Below are positions 57,382-64,000 of a stretch of 64,000 nt of DNA, piece by piece. The DNA is from Isoetes taiwanensis (taxonomy: Eukaryota; Streptophyta; Lycopodiopsida; Isoetales; Isoetaceae). Within the stretch, counting starts at the first letter, position 1. Each line of letters starts with the position of its first letter. The DNA is taken from the NCBI GenBank assembly GCA_021234155.1, contig JAJEKV010000027.1:12412716-12476715 (forward strand). The letters are read 5' to 3'. A program made the position numbers and the translations under genes. The notes under the pieces were generated by a model. The model was not told the origin of the DNA. It saw only the letters and a program-made list of their open reading frames with translations, and ran no database searches.

Positions 57382-58392
57382 ATGTCGTCTATAGCGAGCA
57401 CTTCCAGCTCTTTTCCATCCATTTCGTTTTCTCCCCCATGGCTCGCTCGCGCTGCTGGTTCTCGTCGTCAACGCGAAGCTTCCCTCTCGCTTGAACCCGC
57501 TTCTTTGGACCATAGTTCCCTTTCTCCCCCGGCTTCTCCTGCTTCCGTTTCGTCTATTTTCTCTTTTTTGGTCTGCCCCTCGTACCTTTCTTCCTCTCTT
57601 GCCTCAACACGTACGTTCTATTGTTCTCCACTTCGCACATGATGTCGGCCTCCTCCATTTCTTCAGCCTCGGCAGCCATATCCTTTTTTCATCAACTTTT
57701 CAATCTTCCCTCTCCTGCCATTTTACCTTTACCCTCGTTGGCTCGTCGGTCTACCTTTAAATCGCTTCGCCCTCCTCGTACCTTTCTTCCTCTCACCTTT
57801 CGGCATATTACGGCTCGATTGTTCTCCCACTTTGCATCCTTGCGGCTTCTTTTCCCTCTCTGGCCCGGCTTGCTCGTTTGTAGTTTCCTTTTTGCTTTTT
57901 TTGCATCTCGAGGCCCTTGCCCTCAATTGGCGTGATCTTTCTTTTTCCTTATCGCATGTGGATCTTCTTATTCGTCATTCCACGCGTGACCAACTTGCCC
58001 GTGGTCATACGATTTCTTTAGCCCGCTTGCCTTCGTTCGCATGCCCTGTCACTATCCTTCAGCGCCTGATTTCTACCGGTTCTTATCATCTCCTCGATCC
58101 TCCATCCGGCGGCCCTCTTTTTCGTTCCTCTCCTTCTTCCTTGCATCCTTTATCCTATCCGACTGCTCGGGGGTGGTGGCGGGAGTGTCTTCTTGCTATC
58201 GGCTTGAATCCAGCCCGATATGGTACTCATTCGGCTCGTCGAGGAGGGGGCTTCGGCCCGCCGCTTTGCGCCGGAGTTCCACATCTTTACTTGCGCACTC
58301 ACGGTCGTTGGCGCTCCTCTTCTTCTCACTCTCGCTATGTGCTTCGCGACCCTACTCAACACCTGGACGTTTCGCGACGCCTGGGTTTATAG
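57382..58392 (+). pseudogene. DIRS/Ngaro-like tyrosine recombinase
   Basis: Read over three frames with slips near 57640 and 57900. The N-terminal part (57382-57900) is Ser/Leu-rich with helical blocks such as ISFFHQLFN, RRSTFKSLRPPRTFLPLTF and ITARLFSHFASL, like the core-binding domain. The catalytic part (57900-58392) reads LEALALNWRDLSF, RHSTRDQLARGHTISLARL, PLFRSSPSS, ARGWWRECLLAIGLNPARYG, then THSARRGG (H-x-x-R), HLYLRTHGRWRSSSSH (third-box His with G-R-W) and SRYVLRD (nucleophile Tyr). The first catalytic Arg, expected just before LEALALNW, is not visible (Leu-His there). Such enzymes cut and rejoin DNA to insert circular intermediates without target duplication. Confidence 0.75.
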
Positions 58393-58412
58393 TTAAGGAA
58401 GTCCTTTGGTAG

Positions 58413-58452
58413 TCGGCCGGTTTTGTGTCTCTCGCGAGTTCTTTCCCAGAAT
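58413..58452 (+). repeat. Split repeat B1
   Basis: 40 bp, one base different from B2 at 59315-59354. It ends in CAGAAT, which runs straight into A2. Confidence 0.9.
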
Positions 58453-58574
58453 CCCATCGATCCGAGCCATCGGATCGCCATTGAGGAAAGGGCGAACTAT
58501 ATTAGGCTAGTTCCATTCTCGGGCCGGTTATCGGCGTCTTCTCCGCAAAGACATTTTCTTCGTTCTCGTAGCTT
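58450..58574 (+). repeat. Split repeat A2
   Basis: Second copy of 53497-53624. It starts at the AAT shared with the end of B1, the expected crossover point. Confidence 0.88.
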
Positions 58575-59115
58575 CCCCCCCTTCCCACCCTGCTGCGTGG
58601 GCGTGTACGTCTTTTTCATTTGTATTAGTACTGGTTCTTGCTCTTTTTGTGGTTTTTCACTTGTGGGTGTCGCTTTTTCCTTAGCATTTTCCTGTGTTTT
58701 TCTCCGCTTGCGGGCGATGCTGTTTATTTCCACCTTGAGGGTGATGCATCTTTATATATCATGTTTTCCACCCGCTGGGTGATGCTTTTTCCACCTTGTC
58801 GGTGACGCTATCTTTTTTTGTTACGCTTTTTTACGTGGATTTTTATGCCTTATCTCTTCCAGCTTTCTTGATGCGGATTCTTTTTATGGCTAGGCTTGTT
58901 TCTCTGACTCTTTACGGGTGTTTTTTTGAGTTTTTTGGTATTACAGGTTTTCGCTATCTTCCACCGGCTTTTGGGGTCCTGCTGGTTTCCGTTCGTCATC
59001 CTCGTTGTTACATGGGGTTTTTTCGCGGTTGTTTGGGGTCGTGCTTTCGGTTTGCCTTCGCGCTCGTCCGGTTTCTCTGTTCTCTGGGCAACACATTCGA
59101 GGTTGGTGGCGACCA

Positions 59116-59165
59116 TTTCTCATTAGGGTTTTCCTCGAAAACCCGAAAGGGCGGGGTTTTTTATC
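59116..59165 (+). other. Stem-loop before B2, shared with the LINE remnant at 24.7 kb
   Basis: CCTCGAAAACCC, a short loop, then GGGCGGGGTTTTTTATCCC can form a hairpin of about 9 bp followed by T6. A very similar arrangement (CCTCGAAAACCC ... GGGGGTTTTTTAATCC) is at 24671-24705. It could be a 3'-end or termination signal common to two element types. Confidence 0.4.
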
Positions 59166-59314
59166 CCGATGAGAACTTGTCGCCATTGCCCTCTTATCAT
59201 GCCTTAGCACATTTTCTTTTTTTGGGGTAGTCCGATATTGTTCCTATGTTCGGCTGCCCCTCTCTCTTCTTACACATTGTATACTGCTGCTGTGATGAAT
59301 GACAAGCCTATCTA

Positions 59315-59354
59315 TCGGCCGGTTTTGTGTCTCTCGCGAGTCCTTTCCCAGAAT
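59315..59354 (+). repeat. Split repeat B2, right end of element
   Basis: Matches B1 over 40 bp. The following GTGCATTATA is presumed flank. Confidence 0.88.
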
Positions 59355-59690
59355 GTGCATTATAGGTGCATATGTTGCTATTTACATGTGCATTAGGCAT
59401 TACTCTTTACATAGCTAAATATGAGCCCAATGGTCCCCTCTTCATATAGCTATATGGTATGGTCCATTAGAAAGGGGGAGGGTCCATTGGATATGTGTCC
59501 ATTAGATAATATAAGGGGAGGGTCTATTTTTCATGGAAAATACGTAGGAAATTTATGGGGAGGGTATTTTTTTTATAGAAAATACATAGGATGTTTGAAG
59601 GTTATTCATTCTCGACCTTCTCGGACTCTGAGCTTTGAAATTGCCCTTTTTTACTCTTCGGAGTGCTTTTTCGACTTCATGGGGAGGGAG
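59355..59690. other. Spacer between recombinase element and satellite
   Basis: Contains repeated GGGAGGGTCCATT(A/G)GA and GGAAAATAC(G/A)TAGGA units. No gene. Confidence 0.4.
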
Positions 59691-60091
59691 TCGAGAAAGG
59701 CCCTCAAACTTGCATTTTTTGCTTTGAGCTGCCTTTCTCGACTCGCGAGTCGAGAAAGGCCTTCTGACCCCTAAAACCTGTGTTTCTGGCTTTGAACTAC
59801 CTTTCTCGACTCGCGAGTCGAGAAAGGCCTTCTGACCCCTAAAACCCACGTGTTTTTTTTTTTGGTTGCCTTTCTCGACTCGCGAGTCGCGAGTCGAGAA
59901 AGGCCTTCTTACCCCTAAAACTTGCGTTTTTCGCTTTGAGCTGCCTTTCTCGACTCGCGAGTCGAGAAAGGCCTTCCCGACCCCTAAAACTGCGTTTCGG
60001 CCTTTGAATCGCCTTTCTCGACTCGCGAGTCGAGAAAGGCCTTCTGACCCCTAAAACCTGCGTTTTTCGCTTTGAGCTGCCTTTCTCGACT
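59690..60091. repeat. Satellite with 30-bp perfect palindrome
   Basis: Five full units and one half unit of about 67-74 bp. Each has a palindrome centred on CTCGACTCGCGAGTCGAG; the copy at 59731-59760 is perfect over 30 bp. A conserved spacer (CTTCTGACCCCTAAAACCTG...TTTGAGCTG) separates the palindromes. The unit near 59870 has the GAGTCGC core doubled. The last unit is cut almost at its centre, where LINE-B resumes. A lone diverged copy (CTCGACTAGTGAGTCGAG) lies at 51498-51515. Confidence 0.9.
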
Positions 60092-61639
60092 CGCGCAGCA
60101 AGACTCAAGCCCATTCTGGAGGAGGTCATCAGCAACACTCAAAGCGCCTATCTTAGGGGAAGGTATATTCTAGACAATGTGGCTGCAGCATCCTTAGGCA
60201 TCTCCTGGGCTAAAGAATCCAACCAGTTAATTGGCCTTCTTAAATTAGACATCACAAAGGCCTTTGACACGGTAAGTTGGGATTTTTTATGTTGGTGCTG
60301 CAAGAAACTGGGATTCTCTGATAATGTTATTTCTGTTTTCCAAGCTATTCTTAAGAATTCCAGATCTGCTGTCCTTATCAATGGTGAATGTAGTCCATTC
60401 TTTGATATCAAAAGAGGGGCCAAGCAAGGCTGCCCTCTTGCACCTTTTTTGTTTTTAATTGTGATGGAAGGACTAAATAGTGACTTCAAGAGGGCAAAAG
60501 ATCTCCATTTAATCAAGGGACTCAGTCTTCCCTCCCAGGAAGCAAATGAGATCCTTAATGTCCACTTTGCAGATGATACCTTCATATTCCTACATTTGGA
60601 GGCTCGATCCATTAAGAATACTCAAGCTATCTTGGAGGACTTCGAAAAATGCTCAGGATGCAGAACTAATCCCAACAAGACCAAGCTAATCTCAAGGCAT
60701 CAAGAAGAGGGTGAGCATGCAGCTGCAAACATGGGATGTATGTATCTCTCCCCTAGTACTAAAACAAAAATTCTAGGCATTCCTTATGCTATTAATGCAT
60801 GTGATCTTTGGGAGGACCTGCTAGATAAATTCTACAGAAAGGTTGACTCCCTTAATTCTAAATTTTTATCCAAAAATAGAAGAGCCATTCTGGCAAATTC
60901 AGTCATTTCTTCCTCTCAGGTCTATCAATCCTCCATTATTATGGCACCTAAGAAGGTATTAGCTAAAATGCAAGGTTTATTGCATTTTATTGGAAGGTTT
61001 ATTGCAGGTGGATCTAGCAGGAGGTGCTGGGTCCCAATCTCTATGGATGAATGCTGCAAGCATAAAAGTAAGGGGGGTCTGGGAGTTATCAATATCGAGA
61101 AGCAGGCCACTGCTTTGGCTGCAAAATATTTCTTCAGGGCCTGCAACAACCAGATCAACCACCCTGTGAGTGTTCTCATCTCCCATTATATTGAAAAGTG
61201 TCATCCCTTTGGCTGGAGAAACCTCAAAATGCAGCTGCCTCATAGCATTTACTTTGAATTTACTGTCCCTGCCTCCATGCCTTTGAATAACAAGAAATGG
61301 ATTAGAGCATGTATGTACACATGGAAAGAAGGCCTTTCTCAGGACCAGCCTATTTTCTGGAGTCCCTCTCTAATTTTGGATGATCCGAATATGTGTTTAG
61401 CCACTAATTTTCCTAAGTTAACCAAACAGTGGACTAATAGAGGCATAATTTATATACGGGATATTATTGATGATTTTGATTATCAGGAATCCACCCTTAG
61501 AGATCTGGGAGATGACTCCAGGCAGCTTTTCAATAGTATTTCTCAGAGATTGGCGATTGGAGAATGGCATGACACTAATGAATTTGGCATATTAATGGCT
61601 TTTGTGGATACAGAGTTAATTTGGCTTACAGGTATCTAA
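60092..61639 (+). pseudogene. LINE-B ORF2, RT C-terminal half
   Basis: Continues the RT from ARLKPILEEVI. The catalytic blocks are intact: LKLDITKAFDTVSWDFL (first Asp), GAKQGCPLAPFLF and VHFADDTFIF (FADD box, about 60560-60590). The thumb and connection follow (NPNKTKLIS, ILGIPYAIN, GGLGVINIEKQATALAAKYF). The frame is open for about 500 codons to a stop at 61637-61639, a long run for a dead element, so this LINE inserted recently in evolutionary terms. Confidence 0.9.
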
Positions 61640-62129
61640 ACAGGCACCAAGGAATATCCATTCATATAAAATGGAATATTGATCCTGATAGAGTCTTCAG
61701 AAATTTGACCTTCATGTGGAAAAGTCCCATCCATCCAAAAATCAAGGCATTCATGTGGCAACTTTGGCATAAAGCCCTTGCTACCAACAGAAAGAGAGGC
61801 TCAACATGTCTAATTCTGACATCTGTGTTAGATGTTTGCAAGATCAGGAAAATGAAGAACATTTGTTTAAAAATTGCCTATGGGCAGAATGGACTCTGGA
61901 GTTAGCAGAAACTGAGCTCAACATTCCTGGTTTAGCCAATATGCAAGCTATTGAGCTTTTTTTCCCTGCCAACCCAGTTGAATGGAGGAGGTATATTCTC
62001 CTATGGAGAATGTGGAAGGGAAGAAATGCCTTGATTTTCAAGGATGAGATCGTTTGGCCCAATGCCATAATTAAACAAGCCCAATATGACATTAATTGGG
62101 TTTTGGAAGTTTATGGGAATCAGAATTAA
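61640..62129 (+). pseudogene. LINE-B ORF2, zf-RVT domain
   Basis: Two overlapping frames (61621-61905 and 61806-62129) give FMWKSPIHPKIKAFMWQLWH, ALATNRKR and, one frame over, DICVRCLQDQENEEHLFKNC. The last is the Cys/His zf-RVT motif of plant LINEs, followed by LWRMWKGRNALIFK. The frameshift is near 61800. Confidence 0.75.
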
Positions 62130-62640
62130 GGTTCTGTTCTATTTTTTAATGCCTGTTTTCTTCTTGTTTGTAGGAAATACTCTGATCATGTTTAAAAGGC
62201 TGAGATGGAAAAGGATGAATCTCCATGCAAATGCCTTATGGCTTACTCAGTTCGGGGTCGAGGTACCTAATGAACACGGAGAGGAATGTCAATGCAACTG
62301 CGCCTGCACCTCCTACTTCGATGAGAAAAGATATATTCTATGCACTGCAAAAGACAAAAAAAACAGATTCAATCCCGGGAATGCTCATCTGTGCAAATGC
62401 CCTTATTGCCTGTTCATTGTAGCTAATAAGGGGATGGGAAGAAAGGATCATTCTCGAAGGGAGCCTAAGAAAAGAAGATTTTTGGTGAATACTAATCACC
62501 ATGCTAATCTTGAATTCGGATACTTTGCTATTTTGAGCTATCAGGAACTTTTATATTCTATTTTGGATTTGGATAGTTCTGTTCTGATCAGGGTCCTTAA
62601 TCTACCCTATCCTAAAGGTTTTTTTAAAAAAAGTTTTTAA
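62130..62640 (+). pseudogene. LINE-B 3' Cys-rich frame
   Basis: Frame 62086-62640 reads past the ORF2 end with a Cys cluster (HGEECQCNCACTSYF, CKCPYC) and ends in KKSF just before the 3' UTR. I do not recognise it. It may be a late extension of ORF2 or chance. Confidence 0.35.
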
Positions 62641-62696
62641 AAAGCTTTGCATGTAACTTTTACCATACGGATTTCAATATACTTTAGCCTTCAATT

Positions 62697-62709
62697 AAAA
62701 AAAAAAAAA
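62697..62709 (+). repeat. LINE-B poly(A) tail
   Basis: Run of A at the 3' end of LINE-B. Its last A can also be counted as the first base of the right target duplication. Confidence 0.9.
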
Positions 62710-62725
62710 GATGCTTGTTATGGAG
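62709..62725. repeat. LINE-B target-site duplication, right
   Basis: AGATGCTTGTTATGGAG, identical to 46730-46746 16 kb away. Confidence 0.92.
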
Positions 62726-64000
62726 CTCAATGGATCTAGGTCCAGCATGTTGAAAATACAAAGCCCTGAGATACCAGAAAATTAGTTGATTTCATGAATA
62801 AATAATAAAAGACAGATTGAAACTCACAATTAGTACGCAACCAGGGAAATTACGCCGATATCTTATTTTTTCTTTTCTCATGTCTGACAATGTGTATAGG
62901 TGCATGCCCGCCCTCTAACCTCAAATCTGAAAACAATAGCCTTCTAATGGGATGAAATCACATTTCTCCTGCCTTTGATCATGCAATGAGGACCCTTGAG
63001 TGGCCGTCAAATTGTCATGAAGTTACAAAGAGATATATTGAAGCAGCCAAAATCGTTCTCAATTGTTATAGAGCTAATTGCCATCTGAAAGGAACCAACA
63101 AGCTAATTAGAATCTGAATTAGATGAAATCAAAGGGGATTGAGAGCATACGAGCAAATCAGGACTGAGAGGCACAAAAAGTCGGGCAGCTTGGGGACTGG
63201 GGGAGGGTACTTATACACACTCTAGACATTTGGGCGGTAATGTAGGGCGAGAATAATCTGTAATTATTGTTTCCCGCCTATCGAACCTCCATGGCAGGTA
63301 GGTAAGGAAAATGCCGAACATCTACCTTCACGACACTTGGCATGGGAAGGCAGGCCTGGATGAAGAAAAGGCTATACACGCTCGCATTTTTATTGACTGC
63401 GCGATTTCCACGTTGGCATCGAGCTTGGGACAATAAGTGATCCCACCAAACCTGTAATGATTATATGAACCCCCTTGATAATTTTCCCGGCCTTCTGGTT
63501 TAAGAAGGTTAATCTCCCCTCTAACATAACCGAGGGGAGGAACCTGCTCATAAAAACACTAATGATGTACTCAACCCCAACATATCTAGCCTTTGGATCC
63601 AATGACAATAAAGAACTACTCTTATTAAGCTTGTGCTAAGTGTAGTATATCATTATCAAGAATGCCATGCATGAAAAGTGTACAAGTTTCATATGAAATC
63701 GCAATCTTGACATTTATAATCAATTTATGTCTAGAATGCAAAATGCTACTGAAACCTAGATCTTCACTAAGCTTAAAAACTTACAATAATTACTGTTAAA
63801 TAGAGATTTATACAATAGATAAGATAAGAGTTTTAACGTCCATGTGACCCTAGCAGGCTATGGGACGAGTACATGCAAAAGGGCAAGAGCCCAAAGAGAA
63901 CTTGGGGACTAGGCCCCATCACAATAAAATAACAAATAAATAGTGTGACGGGCCTGGCCAATTAGCCTCTCGGTAACTGGAGATCCCATCAATCTCTACC
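62726..64000. other. Non-coding end of window
   Basis: No supported gene. A 72-codon - strand frame at 63390-63608 shows no recognisable domain, splice signal or repeat, so it is not called. The DNA is unique-looking and was contiguous with 46729 before LINE-B inserted. Confidence 0.4.

Larger units (their letters stand above)
53497..59354 (+). mobile_element. Tyrosine-recombinase element with split direct repeats
   Basis: Repeat A (about 128 bp, starting CCCATCGATCCGAGCCATCG) occurs at 53497-53624 and 58450-58574. Repeat B (40 bp, TCGGCCGGTTTTGTGTC... to CCCAGAAT) occurs at 58413-58452 and 59315-59354. The order A1 - coding - B1A2 - B2, with B1 and A2 touching at AAT, is the split-direct-repeat layout of PAT/Ngaro-type DIRS retroelements. 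A tyrosine recombinase lies just before B1. I find no RT, RNase H or methyltransferase in 53650-57380, so it is either a non-autonomous or internally deleted copy or another kind of recombinase element. Confidence 0.72.
51035..60091. other. 9.06-kb insertion in LINE-B RT
   Basis: Lies between YKLIT and ARLKPIL of one RT. The left edge reads ATTACAG|GTAAGT, a textbook 5' splice site. The right edge reads ACTCGCGCAG|CAAGACTC. Joining at GT/AG gives an in-frame YKLITARLK, and CAG on both sides is also compatible with a 3-bp target duplication. It contains a purine-rich minisatellite, an ambiguous Gly-rich coding region, the split-repeat recombinase element and a palindromic satellite, so it is itself composite. 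Confidence 0.65.
46747..62708 (+). mobile_element. LINE-B, full-length L1-type LINE with nested insertions
   Basis: Flanked by a 17-bp perfect target duplication and ending in a poly(A) (62697-62709), with ORF1- and ORF2-type coding in order. Removing the 282-bp MITE (50157-50438) and the 9.06-kb insertion (51035-60091) leaves about 6.6 kb, normal for a plant L1. The ORFs carry frameshifts and a deletion in the endonuclease, so it is inactive. Confidence 0.85.

Noticed and set aside
63390-63608. 72-codon frame on - near the window end
   Set aside because: No recognised motif or gene structure. Kept only as a note in the spacer entry.

Overview
This window looks like nuclear DNA of a land plant with a large, repeat-filled genome. 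The evidence is an L1-type LINE with a DUF4283-like first ORF, an LTR element primed by initiator tRNA-Met, a small tRNA-derived SINE, an ankyrin/CCCH gene, GT-AG introns and plant-like G-box/TATA promoters. A non-flowering lineage (fern, lycophyte or gymnosperm) is my guess from the mix of elements, not something the sequence proves. There are no prokaryotic operons, rRNA genes or CRISPR arrays. Most of the DNA is nested, decaying mobile elements. The only clearly intact protein genes are an ankyrin + CCCH gene (31535-32329, -) and a short Cys-rich, possibly PLATZ-like gene (20406-20954, -).

Layout. 1-440: LTR end plus flank, duplicated at 10616-11055. 1128-4306: intron-containing DDE-transposase-like pseudogene (+). 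4320-5030: AT-rich tandem repeats. 5934-7105: degraded gene with a RING-like Cys/His domain (-). 7918-23969: one Ty3/gypsy element. Its LTR-gag-protease half lies on the - strand (7918-10794). Its second RNase H, RT and RNase H (11506-13910) and its integrase and 3' LTR (22019-23969) lie on the + strand, and matching AACCC target duplications tie the halves together. A LINE (LINE-A, -, from 13908 to about 21-22 kb) splits RNase H from integrase and lies next to, or carries, the Cys-rich gene. 24170-24795: 3' end of a LINE-A relative. 27190-30543: transposase remnant split by a small LTR element (27750-30255, TSD GTAGA). 31535-32329: ankyrin/CCCH gene. 32695-34950: gypsy RT fragment, SINE and LINE fragment.

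36434-42299: a stretch with short terminal inverted repeats holding a six-exon gene (-) for a Crypton/DUF3504-like tyrosine recombinase, with a palindrome array in its long intron. Diverged AT-rich direct repeats flank it. 45617-46325: nested foldback elements. 46747-62708: a full-length LINE (LINE-B, +) with a 17-bp target duplication, carrying a 282-bp MITE (TSD AAAT) and a 9-kb insertion at 51035-60091. Inside that insertion is the most unusual object: a tyrosine-recombinase element with split direct repeats (A1 ... B1-A2 ... B2; 53497-59354), the layout of PAT/Ngaro-type DIRS elements, but with no reverse transcriptase that I can see. A satellite built on a 30-bp perfect palindrome (59731-60091) closes the insertion.

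The parts do not form one pathway. They record successive insertions. Two unrelated-looking tyrosine recombinases lie within 20 kb of each other, and both appear recently active but now broken.
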